Source of the DNA: Cellulosimicrobium sp. ES-005
GTDB lineage: Bacteria > Actinomycetota > Actinomycetes > Actinomycetales > Cellulomonadaceae
DNA: 64,000 nucleotides
Direction of reading: 5' to 3'
Assembly (NCBI RefSeq): GCF_040448685.1
Contig: NZ_CP159290.1
Coordinates: 2,170,001-2,234,000, forward strand
Part shown: positions 25,853 to 35,615 of the stretch, one piece after another
Layout: each line of letters begins with the position of its first letter
Position numbering within the stretch: position 1 is the stretch's first letter
Position numbers and translations under genes: made by a program
The notes under the pieces: generated by a model
What the model saw: only the letters and a program-made list of their open reading frames with translations
Told to the model about the DNA's origin: nothing
Database searches by the model: none

Positions 25853-28048
25853 ATGCAGACCTGGCCCGGCCACCCCTACCCGCTCGGCGCCACCTACGAC
25901 GGGACGGGGACGAACTTCGCCCTGTTCTCCGAGGTCGCGGAGCGCGTGGAGCTCTGCCTCCTCGGCGACGACGGCACCGAGACGCGCGTCGACCTCGAGG
26001 AGGTGGACGCGCACGTCTGGCACGTCTACCTGCCCGGGAAGGGCCCCGGCACGCGCTACGGCTACCGCGTGCACGGGCCGTACGACCCGGCGAACGGTCA
26101 CCGGTGCAACCCGGCCAAGCTGCTCCTCGACCCGTACGCGAAGGCGATCGAGGGGCAGGTCGACGGCGACGAGTCGCTGTTCTCCTACCGCTTCGCCGAC
26201 GCCGGCGACGCGGCACCGGCGGACGAGGCACCCGAGGGCGACGACGCGGACGCGCCCCCGCCCGCCGCTCCCCCGCTCAACGACGACGACTCGGCCGGGC
26301 ACACGATGGTCTCGGTCGTCATCAACCCGTACTTCGACTGGGGCCACGACCGCCCGCCGAACCGGGACTACCACGACAGCGTGATCTACGAGGCGCACGT
26401 CAAGGGCATGACGATGCTCCACCCGGACGTGCCGGACGACCTGCGCGGCACGTACGCCGGCATGGCCCACCCGGCCGTCGTCGAGCACCTCGTGACGCTC
26501 GGCGTCACGGCGGTCGAGCTCATGCCGGTGCACCAGTTCGTCAACGACCCCACGCTCGTCGAGAAGGGCCTGTCGAACTACTGGGGCTACAACACCATCG
26601 GCTTCTTCGCGCCCCACAACGGGTACGCGGCGTACGGCACGCGCGGGCAGCAGGTCATGGAGTTCAAGACCATGGTCAAGGCCCTGCACGAGGCGGGCAT
26701 CGAGGTCATCCTCGACGTCGTCTACAACCACACCGCGGAGGGCAACCACCTCGGCCCGACGCTGAGCTTCCGCGGCATCGACAACAAGGCGTACTACCGC
26801 CTGGTCGACGGCGACGAGGCCCACTACTTCGACACCACGGGCACGGGCAACTCGCTGCTCATGCGCTCGCCGCACGTGCTCCAGCTCATCATGGACTCGC
26901 TGCGGTACTGGGTGACCGAGATGCACGTGGACGGGTTCCGCTTCGACCTCGCGGCGACCCTGGCCCGGCAGTTCCACGAGGTCGACCGCCTCTCGGCCTT
27001 CTTCGACATCGTCCAGCAGGACCCGGTGATCTCCCAGGTCAAGCTCATCGCCGAGCCGTGGGACCTCGGCGACGGCGGCTACCAGGTGGGCGGCTTCCCG
27101 CCGCTGTGGACCGAGTGGAACGGGCAGTACCGGGACACCGTGCGCGACTTCTGGCGCGGCGAGCCCTCCACGCTGCCCGAGCTCGCGAGCCGCCTCACCG
27201 GCTCGTCCGACCTCTACGAGCACAGCGGTCGCAAGCCCATCGCGTCGATCAACTTCGTCACCGCGCACGACGGCTTCACGCTCAACGACCTCGTGTCCTA
27301 CGACGAGAAGCACAACGAGGCGAACGGCGAGGACAACAACGACGGCGAGAGCCACAACCGGTCCTGGAACTGCGGGGCGGAGGGGCCGACCGACGACCCC
27401 GAGGTGCGGGCGCTCCGCGCGCGCCAGCGCCGCAACTTCCTCGCGACCCTCCTGCTCTCCCAGGGCGTGCCCATGCTCGCGCACGGCGACGAGATCGCGC
27501 GCACGCAGGGCGGCAACAACAACGGCTACTGCCAGGACAACGCGATCACGTGGATGGACTGGGGCGGCGAGGAGGGCCTCGATGACGAGCGGGCCGCGCT
27601 GCTCGACTTCGCCCGCCGCGTGGTGTGGCTGCGGCGCGACCACCCCGTGCTGCACCGGCGGCGCTTCTTCCTGGGCCGCGGCGGCTCCGGGACCGTCGAC
27701 GACGAGCTGCCGGACATCGAGTGGCTCGACATCACCGGCTCGCGCATGGACCAGCAGGACTGGGACCACGCCTACGCGCGCACCGTCATGGTGTTCCTCA
27801 ACGGCGACGCGATCCCCGAGAAGGACCGGCGCGGCGAGCCGATCGTCGACGACTCGTTCCTCCTGCTGCTCAACGCCCACTCCGACGCGCTCGAGTTCAC
27901 CGTGCCGCCCGCGCGGTACGGCGAGGGCTGGGACGTCGTGCTGGACACCGACGGCACGGTGGACGTCGGCGACGCCCTGCGCCCGGGCGACACGGTCTCC
28001 GTGACGGGCCGCAGCGTCATCGTCCTGACCCGGCCCCCGCTGCGATGA
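25853..28048 (+). CDS. glgX: Glycogen debranching enzyme
   Basis: GH13 isoamylase-type enzyme of 731 residues that removes alpha-1,6 branches from phosphorylase-limited glycogen, giving malto-oligosaccharides. An N-terminal CBM48 domain (PYPLGATYDGTGTNFALFS) precedes the barrel. Catalytic motifs are DVVYNHTAEGN, VDGFRFDLAATLARQ (nucleophile Asp), LIAEPWDLGDGGYQVG (acid/base Glu) and INFVTAHDGFTLNDL (third Asp). The ATG was chosen because the protein family begins at WPGHPYPLG. The stop overlaps treY by 4 nt, linking debranching to trehalose formation by TreY-TreZ. The 219-bp region before it must hold the promoter of the whole unit. Confidence 0.96.
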   Translation: MQTWPGHPYPLGATYDGTGTNFALFSEVAERVELCLLGDDGTETRVDLEEVDAHVWHVYLPGKGPGTRYGYRVHGPYDPANGHRCNPAKLLLDPYAKAIEGQVDGDESLFSYRFADAGDAAPADEAPEGDDADAPPPAAPPLNDDDSAGHTMVSVVINPYFDWGHDRPPNRDYHDSVIYEAHVKGMTMLHPDVPDDLRGTYAGMAHPAVVEHLVTLGVTAVELMPVHQFVNDPTLVEKGLSNYWGYNTIGFFAPHNGYAAYGTRGQQVMEFKTMVKALHEAGIEVILDVVYNHTAEGNHLGPTLSFRGIDNKAYYRLVDGDEAHYFDTTGTGNSLLMRSPHVLQLIMDSLRYWVTEMHVDGFRFDLAATLARQFHEVDRLSAFFDIVQQDPVISQVKLIAEPWDLGDGGYQVGGFPPLWTEWNGQYRDTVRDFWRGEPSTLPELASRLTGSSDLYEHSGRKPIASINFVTAHDGFTLNDLVSYDEKHNEANGEDNNDGESHNRSWNCGAEGPTDDPEVRALRARQRRNFLATLLLSQGVPMLAHGDEIARTQGGNNNGYCQDNAITWMDWGGEEGLDDERAALLDFARRVVWLRRDHPVLHRRRFFLGRGGSGTVDDELPDIEWLDITGSRMDQQDWDHAYARTVMVFLNGDAIPEKDRRGEPIVDDSFLLLLNAHSDALEFTVPPARYGEGWDVVLDTDGTVDVGDALRPGDTVSVTGRSVIVLTRPPLR

Positions 28049-30681
28049 CGGCCACGCCCGACGTCGGCACGCCCGGCGCGCCGCCCCGCGTCCCCGTCTC
28101 GACGTACCGCCTGCAGCTCGGCCCCGGCCTCACGTTCGACGACGCCGCGCGCCAGGTGCCGTACCTCGCGTCCCTCGGGGTCACGCACCTCTACCTCTCC
28201 CCCGTGCTCCAGGCCGCGCCCGGCTCGACCCACGGCTACGACGTCGTCGACCACACGCGCGTGAGCGCAGAGCTCGGCGGGCGCGAGGGCCTGGGGCGCC
28301 TGGCCGCGAGCGCCCGGGCGGCGGGCCTGGGCCTGGTGCTCGACGTCGTGCCGAACCACATGGCGGTGCCGACGCCCGCGTGGCACAACCACGCGCTGTG
28401 GTCGGTCCTCGAGGACGGCGCCGACTCGCCGTACGCCCGGTGGTTCGACGTCGACTGGTCGGCGGGCGAGGGCGCGGTGCTCATGCCGGTCCTCGGCGCG
28501 CGCCTGGGCGACGTGCTCGCGGCGGGCGAGATCACGGTCGACGAGGTCGAGGTCCCCGGGTCGCCGGGGCCGCGGCGCGTGCTGCGGTACTACGACCACG
28601 TCTTCCCGGTGCGGGCAGGCACCGAGGACCTGCCGCTCACCGAGCTGGTGGAGCGTCAGCACTACCGGCTGGCGTACTGGCGCGTGGGCGACGAGGAGCT
28701 CAACTACCGGCGCTTCTTCGACGTCGGGTCGCTCGTCGCGGTCCGGGTCGAGGACGAGGAGGTGTTCGACGCGACGCACGCGCTCGTGCTCGGCCTCGTC
28801 ACGGACGGCACGGTCGACGGCCTGCGCATCGACCACCCGGACGGCCTCGCCGACCCGGCGCAGTACCTCCGGCGTCTCGCCGACCGTACCGACGGCGCGT
28901 GGGTCGTCGTGGAGAAGATCCTCGCGGGCGAGGAGCAGGTGCCCCCGGACTGGGCGACGGTCGGGACGACGGGCTACGACGTCGCGTGGCGGCTGCAGCA
29001 GCTCTTCGTCGACCCCGGCGGCCGGTCCGGTCTGGACGCGGTGATGACCCGCCTCACGGGCGCCGTGCCGGGCGGGCTGGGGGCGCTCGTCGAGGAGGCG
29101 AAGCGCGAGGTCGTCGCGGGCCCGCTCTACGCGGAGCTGCACCGCCTGACCGACCTCGCCGCCGCCGTCTGCCACGACGACCCGCGCCTGCGCGACCACA
29201 CGTGGCGCGGACTGCACCAGTGCCTGCGCGAGCTGCTCGTCGCGTTCGACCGGTACCGGGCCTACGTGGTGCCGGGCACCCCGCCACGGCACGAGGCGGT
29301 CCGTGCGGTCGAGGACGCCGCCGCGCGCGCCCGGGCCCGCCTCGACCCGCAGCGCGCGGAGACGCTCGACGTGGTGGTCGACCTCGTGCTGGGCCGGGAG
29401 GTCGGGAGCGCGGGTCGGCGCCGCGAGGCGCGCCGCGACGAGCTCGTGGTGCGGTTCCAGCAGGTCTGCGGCGCGGTGACGGCGAAGGGGGTGGAGGACA
29501 CCGCGTTCTACCGGTGGACCGAGCTCGTGAGCCTGTGCGAGGTGGGGGGCGAGCCGGACCGGTTCAGCCTCGGCGTGCACGACTGGCACGCGTTCGCGCA
29601 GCGGTTCGCCGCGCTCACGCCGCACGCCCTCACGGCGGGGTCGACGCACGACACCAAGCGCGGTGAGGACACGCGCGCGGCGCTCGGAGTGCTGTCCGAG
29701 GACGCGGCGGGCTGGTCGCGGCTCGTCGACGAGGTCCGCGCGGCGACGGCCCCGTACCGCGGGGCGCTCGTGGACGGCCTCGCGGAGAACCTGCTGTGGC
29801 AGACGGTCGCGGGGACGTGGCTGCCCGACGCGGGCGCCGGGGCCGACCCGGCCGACGGCGCGTCGGACGGCCCGTCTGGCGCGTCGATCGCGCCCGACCG
29901 CCTCGTCGACTACCTGCGCAAGGCGCTGCGCGAGGCGAAGGTCGCGACGTCGTGGACGAGCCCGGACGACGCCTACGAGGAGGCCGTCGCGGACCTCGCG
30001 CGGCGCGCGCTCGCCGACCCCGCGGTGACCGGCGCGTTCGCCCGGTGGTCCCGCGACCACCGCGAGGAACTGCGCGCCGCGAGCCTCGGGATCACGCTCG
30101 TGCGGCTCACGGCGCCCGGGGTCGCGGACGTGTACCAGGGCGCGGAGTCGTACGCGCCGACCCTCGTGGACCCCGACAACCGCCGACCGGTGGACGTCGA
30201 CGCGCTGATCGAGCGGCTCGCGCGGCTCGACGGCGGGGCGCCCGCACGGACGCTCGCGGACGAGAAGCTGCTCGTCACGGCGCGCGCGCTGCGGGTGCGC
30301 CGCGCCCTGGCCGACGCGTTCGTGGGCGACGGCGCCGGGTATACGCCCGTCGCGTCGTCGACGCCGTGCGCGCTCGCGTTCGCGCGCACCACGCGGGGCC
30401 GCGGGGAGGCGGACGTCGCGCGCGTCGTGACCGTCGCCACGCGGCTGGCCGGCACGGTCGACCGGCTGGGCGGGTGGCGCGACCACGTCGTCGCGCTCCC
30501 CCCGGGCGCGGGGGCATGGGTCGACGTGCTCACCGGGCGGGAGCACGCGTCCGGCACGGTGCGCGTGGCCGACCTGCTCGCCGACCTGCCGGTCGCGCTC
30601 CTCGTCGACCAGGACGACGCGGCGGCCGCCGCCGTCGCGAGCCCGGGCGAGACCCGGGAGCCAGCGGGGGACGCGCCGTGA
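28045..30681 (+). CDS. treY: Maltooligosyl trehalose synthase
   Basis: GH13 transglycosylase of 878 residues that turns the reducing-end alpha-1,4 bond of a maltodextrin into the alpha,alpha-1,1 bond of trehalose. Family motifs are VSTYRLQLGPGLTFDDA, THGYDVVDHTRVSAELGG, LVLDVVPNHMAVP, GLRIDHPDGLADP (nucleophile Asp), WVVVEKILAGEEQVP (Glu) and TAGSTHDTKRGEDTRA (Asp). VTAKGVEDTAFYRW is also typical. The start overlaps glgX and the stop overlaps treZ, both by 4 nt. It acts in the cytosol on chains released by GlgX. Confidence 0.97.
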   Translation: MTATPDVGTPGAPPRVPVSTYRLQLGPGLTFDDAARQVPYLASLGVTHLYLSPVLQAAPGSTHGYDVVDHTRVSAELGGREGLGRLAASARAAGLGLVLDVVPNHMAVPTPAWHNHALWSVLEDGADSPYARWFDVDWSAGEGAVLMPVLGARLGDVLAAGEITVDEVEVPGSPGPRRVLRYYDHVFPVRAGTEDLPLTELVERQHYRLAYWRVGDEELNYRRFFDVGSLVAVRVEDEEVFDATHALVLGLVTDGTVDGLRIDHPDGLADPAQYLRRLADRTDGAWVVVEKILAGEEQVPPDWATVGTTGYDVAWRLQQLFVDPGGRSGLDAVMTRLTGAVPGGLGALVEEAKREVVAGPLYAELHRLTDLAAAVCHDDPRLRDHTWRGLHQCLRELLVAFDRYRAYVVPGTPPRHEAVRAVEDAAARARARLDPQRAETLDVVVDLVLGREVGSAGRRREARRDELVVRFQQVCGAVTAKGVEDTAFYRWTELVSLCEVGGEPDRFSLGVHDWHAFAQRFAALTPHALTAGSTHDTKRGEDTRAALGVLSEDAAGWSRLVDEVRAATAPYRGALVDGLAENLLWQTVAGTWLPDAGAGADPADGASDGPSGASIAPDRLVDYLRKALREAKVATSWTSPDDAYEEAVADLARRALADPAVTGAFARWSRDHREELRAASLGITLVRLTAPGVADVYQGAESYAPTLVDPDNRRPVDVDALIERLARLDGGAPARTLADEKLLVTARALRVRRALADAFVGDGAGYTPVASSTPCALAFARTTRGRGEADVARVVTVATRLAGTVDRLGGWRDHVVALPPGAGAWVDVLTGREHASGTVRVADLLADLPVALLVDQDDAAAAAVASPGETREPAGDAP

Positions 30682-32588
30682 CGACCGACCCGACGAGCCA
30701 GGCGCCCGGGATCCCGCCGCCCCGGGTCCCCCCACCGCGGTCGACCCCCATGCTCTCCGTGCCCGGGCCGCGGCCGGTCGTGTGGGCGCCGACGGCGCGC
30801 AGCGTCGAGCTGCTCCTGCCCGAGCCGGGCTCCGGGACGTTCGAGGGCGCGCAGCGGCTGCCGCTGCGCCTCGTGGGCGCGCACGTGCCCGGGTGGTGGG
30901 GCTACGACCACGAGCTGCCGTGGGGCACGGACTACGGCTACGCGGTCGACGGCGGACCGGGCCGGCCCGACCCCCGCAGCCCGTGGCAGCCCTACGGCGT
31001 GCACGGTCCGAGCCGCACGTTCGACGCGACGTACGCGTGGACCGACGACGCGTGGGCGGGCCGCGACGTGCGGGGCGAGGTCGTCTACGAGCTGCACGTG
31101 GGCACGTTCACGCCGCAGGGCACGCTCGACGCCGCGATCGACCGGCTCGACCACCTCGTCGCCCTGGGCGTCGGCGCGGTCGAGCTCCTGCCGGTCGCGG
31201 CGTTCGGCGGCGAGCGGGGCTGGGGCTACGACGGCGTGCACCTGTACGCGGTGCACGAGCCGTACGGGGGCCCCCGCGCCCTGCAGCGGTTCGTGGACGC
31301 CGCCCACGCCCGGGGCCTCGCGGTCGTGCTCGACGTCGTCTACAACCACCTCGGGCCGTCGGGGAACTACCTGCCGGAGTTCGGCCCGTACTTCACCGAC
31401 GCGCACACGACCCCCTGGGGCGCGGCGGTGAACCTCGACCGGCCGGGCAGCCGGGAGGTGCGCGAGTGGGTGATCGACAACGCCGAGCGGTGGTTCGTCG
31501 AGTTCCACGTCGACGCGCTGCGCCTCGACGCCGTGCACGCCCTCGTCGACGACTCCCCCACGCACCTGCTCGCGGAGCTCGCGCGGCGCGTGGACCGCGT
31601 GGAGCAGGAGCTGGGGCGCCCGCTCACGCTCGTCGCCGAGTCGGACGAGAACGACCCGGCGACCGTGACGGGCGTGGAGCAGGGCGGCCGCGGGATGCGC
31701 GCCCAGTGGGCCGACGACGTCCACCACGCCGTGCACGCGCTCCTCACGGGCGAGCGGCGGGGCTACTACGTGGACTTCGGCTCCGTCGCGGTGCTGCGCA
31801 AGGCGCTCACGGGCGTGTTCGTGCACGACGGCACGTTCTCCACCTTCCGCGGTCGCTCCTGGGGCCACCCCGTCCCGGCGGGGACCGACGGGCACGCGTT
31901 CGTCGTGAGCTCCCAGAACCACGACCAGGTCGGCAACCGCGCGTCCGGGGACCGGACGTCGGCCACGCTCGACGGCGGCGGGCTCGCCGTGGCCGCGGCG
32001 CTCGTCCTGGTCTCCCCCTTCACCCCGCTGCTCTTCATGGGCGAGGAGTGGGGCGCGTCGACGCCGTGGCAGTTCTTCACCGACCACGCCGAGCCGGAGC
32101 TCGCCGAGGCGGTCCGGCGCGGGCGGGCCGCGGAGTTCGCCGACCACGGGTGGGGCGACGGCGCGCCCGTGCCCGACCCGCAGGACCCGGCGACCCGCGA
32201 CGCGAGCGTCCTCGACTGGTCCGAGCGCGACCGCGGCGAGCACGCACGGCTGCTCGCCTGGTACCGGACGCTGGTGGCGCTGCGGTCGCGGCCCGACGTC
32301 CGCTCGGGCGACCTCTCGGTCGTGCGCGTGCACGGCCCCGGGGGCGTGGACGACGACGCCTCGGGCGAGGAGACGGCGTCGGCGTCTGCGCCGCGCGGCG
32401 GTCCCGCGTTCGTCGTGGACCGTCGGACCGTCGCTGTCGCGGTCAACCTCGGCGAGGAGCGCCGTCGGCTCCGGCTCGCGCTCGGCGGCACGCCGCGCCT
32501 GCTCGCGACGTGGGACCCGGAGACGACCGTGCACCGGCGCCACGTCGACCTGCCCGCGCGTTCGGTCGCCGTCCTGTCCTGGGTGTGA
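30678..32588 (+). CDS. treZ: Maltooligosyl trehalose trehalohydrolase
   Basis: GH13 hydrolase of 636 residues that releases trehalose from the TreY product. The N-terminal CBM48 domain contains PRPVVWAPTARSVELLLP. The barrel has VYELHVGTFTPQGTLDAAID, GWGYDGVHLYAVHEPYGGP, LDVVYNHLGPSGNYL, ALRLDAVHALVDDSPTHLL (nucleophile Asp), LVAESDENDP (Glu) and SSQNHDQVGNRASGDR (Asp). GTG start, overlapping treY by 4 nt. Together the three genes convert glycogen into trehalose, a stress solute. Confidence 0.97.
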   Translation: MTTDPTSQAPGIPPPRVPPPRSTPMLSVPGPRPVVWAPTARSVELLLPEPGSGTFEGAQRLPLRLVGAHVPGWWGYDHELPWGTDYGYAVDGGPGRPDPRSPWQPYGVHGPSRTFDATYAWTDDAWAGRDVRGEVVYELHVGTFTPQGTLDAAIDRLDHLVALGVGAVELLPVAAFGGERGWGYDGVHLYAVHEPYGGPRALQRFVDAAHARGLAVVLDVVYNHLGPSGNYLPEFGPYFTDAHTTPWGAAVNLDRPGSREVREWVIDNAERWFVEFHVDALRLDAVHALVDDSPTHLLAELARRVDRVEQELGRPLTLVAESDENDPATVTGVEQGGRGMRAQWADDVHHAVHALLTGERRGYYVDFGSVAVLRKALTGVFVHDGTFSTFRGRSWGHPVPAGTDGHAFVVSSQNHDQVGNRASGDRTSATLDGGGLAVAAALVLVSPFTPLLFMGEEWGASTPWQFFTDHAEPELAEAVRRGRAAEFADHGWGDGAPVPDPQDPATRDASVLDWSERDRGEHARLLAWYRTLVALRSRPDVRSGDLSVVRVHGPGGVDDDASGEETASASAPRGGPAFVVDRRTVAVAVNLGEERRRLRLALGGTPRLLATWDPETTVHRRHVDLPARSVAVLSWV

Positions 32589-32602
32589 CTACGCTCACGC
32601 CC

Positions 32603-33529
32603 ATGTCGACGACGAAGAAGCCGAAGAAGAAGCACGCCAAGGGCACGCGGTCCGGCTCAGGATCCGGGTCCGTGCCGGCGCTCGACGCCGACTGGGAGGT
32701 CGCCCCCACGGAGTCGTTGCGCGTGCCCGCCGGCTTCGACCTCGCGGCGTTCGACCGCGGGTCCACGCCGGGGTTCGCCGGCGACAAGGCGGCCGGCCAG
32801 GCGCTCGTCGCGCGGCACGCGGACGAGCTCTCCGAGCTGCAGGAGCGCCTGTTCGCCGAGGGCCGCTCGGGCGGGTCGCGCTCGGTCCTGCTCGTGCTGC
32901 AGGGCATGGACACCGCGGGCAAGGGCGGCATCGTGCGGCACGTCGTCGGGCTCGTCGACCCGCAGGGCGTCGCCCACCGGTCGTTCGGCGTCCCGACGCC
33001 CGAGGAGCGCGAGCACGACTACCTGTGGCGGATCCGCAGGGCGCTGCCCGCGCCCGGGTACATCGGCGTCTTCGACCGCTCGCACTACGAGGACGTGCTC
33101 GTCGCGCGCGTGGACGCGCTCGTGCCGCCGGACGTCTGGGAGGCGCGGTACGACGAGATCAACCGGTTCGAGGAGGAGGTCGTCGCGGCGGGCACGACCA
33201 TCGTCAAGGTCGCGCTGCTCGTGTCCTACGAGGAGCAGCGGGCGCGGCTCATGGAGCGCCTCGAGCGTCCGGACAAGTACTGGAAGTACAACCCGAACGA
33301 CGTCGACTCGCGCCAGAAGTGGCCCGCGTACCAGGAGGCCTACCAGGCCGTCCTGGACCGGACGAGCACCGAGGTCGCGCCGTGGCACGTCGTCCCGGCC
33401 GACCGCAAGTGGTTCGCGCGCCTCGCGGTGAGCGAGCTGCTGCTCGACGCGCTGCGCCGCCTCGACCTCGGCTGGCCCCCGGCCGACTTCGACATCGAGG
33501 TCGAGAAGAAGCGCCTCGCCGCGACATGA
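32603..33529 (+). CDS. ppk2: Polyphosphate kinase 2 family protein
   Basis: Transfers phosphate from polyphosphate to a nucleotide (PPK2 family); 308 residues. A Lys-rich N-terminus (STTKKPKKKHAKG) precedes the P-loop fold. Walker A-like VLQGMDTAGKGGIVRHV lies near residues 98-114, FDRSHYEDVLVARV is the Walker B/lid region, and RPDKYWKYNPNDVDSR is the basic lid. Single-domain PPK2s phosphorylate NMPs or NDPs; which one cannot be told here. A TACGCT box (32590-32595) ends 7 nt before the ATG, so it has its own leaderless promoter although it sits 14 bp after treZ. Confidence 0.93.
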   Translation: MSTTKKPKKKHAKGTRSGSGSGSVPALDADWEVAPTESLRVPAGFDLAAFDRGSTPGFAGDKAAGQALVARHADELSELQERLFAEGRSGGSRSVLLVLQGMDTAGKGGIVRHVVGLVDPQGVAHRSFGVPTPEEREHDYLWRIRRALPAPGYIGVFDRSHYEDVLVARVDALVPPDVWEARYDEINRFEEEVVAAGTTIVKVALLVSYEEQRARLMERLERPDKYWKYNPNDVDSRQKWPAYQEAYQAVLDRTSTEVAPWHVVPADRKWFARLAVSELLLDALRRLDLGWPPADFDIEVEKKRLAAT

Positions 33530-33566
33530 GCCGCCCCGGCGGCGACGTGCCCGCTCGGGCCGGCCG

Positions 33567-34694
33567 TCAGGCGGAGGCGCGCGCGACCGCGCGGCCGTCC
33601 TCGGCGAGCGCGCCGAGGCGCGAGAGCGCGCGGTAGTACTTCTTGCGGTACCCGCCGCGCAGCATCTCCTCCGTGAACAGGCTCCGCTCCCCCGTGTAGT
33701 CGCCCGACCCGGCGAGCAGCACGGGCACGTCGCGATCGTAGAGGCGGTCGACGAGGACGACGAGGCGCAGGGCGGCGGACTGCTCGGTCACGGTGTGCAC
33801 GCCGGTGAGCGCGACGACCTCGACGCCGTCGAGCAGCGCGCGGTAACGGCTGGGGTGCACGTGCGAGAGGTGCGCCAGCAGGTCGTCGAACGCGTCGAGC
33901 GTCGTGCCGGGGCGACCCACGGCCGCGGCCCGAACGGCGTCCTCGGGCAGCGGGGCCGAGTCGGTGACGACCGCACGGTGGCGGTAGTCCTCGCCGTCGA
34001 CGCGCAGCACCTCGAACCGGGCCGCGAGCGCCTGGATCTCGCGCAGGAAGTCCTCCGCCGCGAAGCGGCCCTCGCCGAGCGCCTCGGGCAGCGTGTTCGA
34101 CGTCGCCGCCAGCGCGACGCCGCGGTCGGCGAGCTCGCGCAGGAGGCGCGACATGAGCACGGTGTCGCCCGGGTCGTCGAGCTCGAACTCGTCGATGCAC
34201 ACGAGCTTCTTCGTCGCGAGCGCGTCCACCGTCGCCTGGAATCCGAGCGCGCCCACCAGGTTCGTGTACTCGACGAACGTGCCGTATGCGCTCACGTCGA
34301 GGCCCACGGCGTGCGCGAGCGACGTGAGGAGGTGGGTCTTGCCGACGCCGAAGCCGCCGTCCATGTACACCGCGGGCGCGGTCTGCTTCCGGGTGCCGAA
34401 GAGCCCCTTGCGCGCGGGCTTGGCGACGGCGGCCGCGACCTCCTCGAGCCGCGCGACGGTGCGCGCCTGGCTCGGGTACGCGGGGTTCGCGCGGTAGGTC
34501 GAGAAGCGGGCGTCGGCGAAGTGCCGCGGCGGCAGCAGGTCGGCCAGGAGTCGCGCGGGCGGGACGGACGGTCGAACGTCCGCGAGGGCGCGCGTGCGTC
34601 CGGGCGCGTCGGGAGTCGCGTCGGGGGCCGACGCGCGGGCGGTGCCGGGGAGGGCTGCCGGGGCCGAGGCGCCACCGGCGACGGGCGCAGTCAC
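33567..34694 (-). CDS. zapE: Cell division ATPase ZapE (AFG1-like)
   Basis: AAA-type ATPase of 375 residues. Walker A is GGFGVGKTHLLTSLAH and Walker B is KLVCIDEFELDDPGDT. Sensor-like AATSNTLPEALGEGRF and the C-terminal FTEEMLRGGYRKKYYRALSR complete the ZapE pattern. In E. coli ZapE affects Z-ring stability under low oxygen; in actinobacteria the role is less clear. The GTG start was chosen because a TAGGCT box (34708-34703) ends 8 nt before it. It is divergent from the RibD-like gene, with only 37 bp between the two start codons. Confidence 0.9.
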   Translation of the reverse strand: MTAPVAGGASAPAALPGTARASAPDATPDAPGRTRALADVRPSVPPARLLADLLPPRHFADARFSTYRANPAYPSQARTVARLEEVAAAVAKPARKGLFGTRKQTAPAVYMDGGFGVGKTHLLTSLAHAVGLDVSAYGTFVEYTNLVGALGFQATVDALATKKLVCIDEFELDDPGDTVLMSRLLRELADRGVALAATSNTLPEALGEGRFAAEDFLREIQALAARFEVLRVDGEDYRHRAVVTDSAPLPEDAVRAAAVGRPGTTLDAFDDLLAHLSHVHPSRYRALLDGVEVVALTGVHTVTEQSAALRLVVLVDRLYDRDVPVLLAGSGDYTGERSLFTEEMLRGGYRKKYYRALSRLGALAEDGRAVARASA

Positions 34695-34731
34695 GAGGAT
34701 CCAGCCTACGCCTGCGGCTAGCCTGGCCGCT

Positions 34732-35610
34732 GTGACCTCCACCACGGCACCCTCCGACGAGCCCCCTGCGGCACCCGCGGGACGCACGGACCTGCCCCCG
34801 CTCGACGTGCTCCTGCCCGCCGCGGAGCACCTGCCGCCCGACCCGCGCGAGGAACGCCTCGCGGCGCTCTACGCGTACGGCCCGCCCGCGCGGGGGGCGC
34901 ACGTCGTGCGCGCCAACATGGTCGCGAGCGTCGACGGCGCGGCGTGGGGTCCGGACCACCGCTCGGGATCGATCAACGACGACGCGGACTGGCGCGTCTT
35001 CCGGGTCCTGCGCGCGCTCGCCGACGTCGTGCTCGTCGGCGCAGGGACGGCCCGTGCCGAGGGGTACACCGCGCTCGACCGGCCGCGCGGGCTGCGGCAC
35101 CTGCACGACGCGCCGCTCGAGCTCGCGATCGTGACGCGGACCGGCCGCGTCCCCGAGGCCCTCGCCCGCGGCGACCGGCCGCCCCTCGTGCTGACCGGCC
35201 CCGCCGGGGCGGCCACGGCGACGGGCGACGTGCCCGCGGACCGGGTGCTCGTCGTCGGGCAGGACGCCGCGGGCACGCGGGACGGGCACGCGCCGGGAGC
35301 CGCCGTCGATCTCGCCGCGGGGCTCGCCGCGCTCGCCGAGCGCGGGCTGGCCCGCGTGCTCACCGAGGGCGGGCCGACGCTGCTGGGCGACCTGCTCGCG
35401 GCGGACCTCGTCGACGAGCTGTGCGTCACCACGACGCCGAGCGTCGTCGGGCAGGGCCCGGGCCGCATCGTGGCCGGGGCGCCGCCGTCGGGCACGACGG
35501 CGCTCCCGCCCCGGGGCGCCCGCCTCGCGCACCTGCTGCACAGCCCCGAGGACCGGCCCGGCTCCCCCGCCGGTACGACCGCCGCGCGCTGGCTCCTGCC
35601 GATAGGCTGA
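34732..35610 (+). CDS. RibD C-terminal (reductase) domain protein
   Basis: Pyrimidine-reductase-like protein of 292 residues with a dihydrofolate-reductase fold. RANMVASVDGAAWGPDHRSG is the family start, VLVGAGTARAEGY binds NADPH, and RVLTEGGPTLLGDLLAADLV is the RibD_C signature. There is no deaminase domain, so it may act as a stand-alone riboflavin-pathway reductase or on another pteridine-like substrate. A TAGCCT box (34719-34724) ends 7 nt before the GTG, and 7 nt plus a GTG recur for the next gene, so both messages are probably leaderless. Confidence 0.85.
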   Translation: MTSTTAPSDEPPAAPAGRTDLPPLDVLLPAAEHLPPDPREERLAALYAYGPPARGAHVVRANMVASVDGAAWGPDHRSGSINDDADWRVFRVLRALADVVLVGAGTARAEGYTALDRPRGLRHLHDAPLELAIVTRTGRVPEALARGDRPPLVLTGPAGAATATGDVPADRVLVVGQDAAGTRDGHAPGAAVDLAAGLAALAERGLARVLTEGGPTLLGDLLAADLVDELCVTTTPSVVGQGPGRIVAGAPPSGTTALPPRGARLAHLLHSPEDRPGSPAGTTAARWLLPIG

Positions 35611-35615
35611 CCCGC

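Noticed and set aside
25790-27880. Open frame of 696 codons opposite glgX
   Set aside because: Antisense of a well-supported GH13 enzyme, with no recognisable domain and biased composition.
33530-33543. GCCGCC-CC-GGCGGC as a terminator between ppk2 and zapE
   Set aside because: Six base pairs with a 2-nt loop is not a stable hairpin; such strings are common in this GC-rich DNA.
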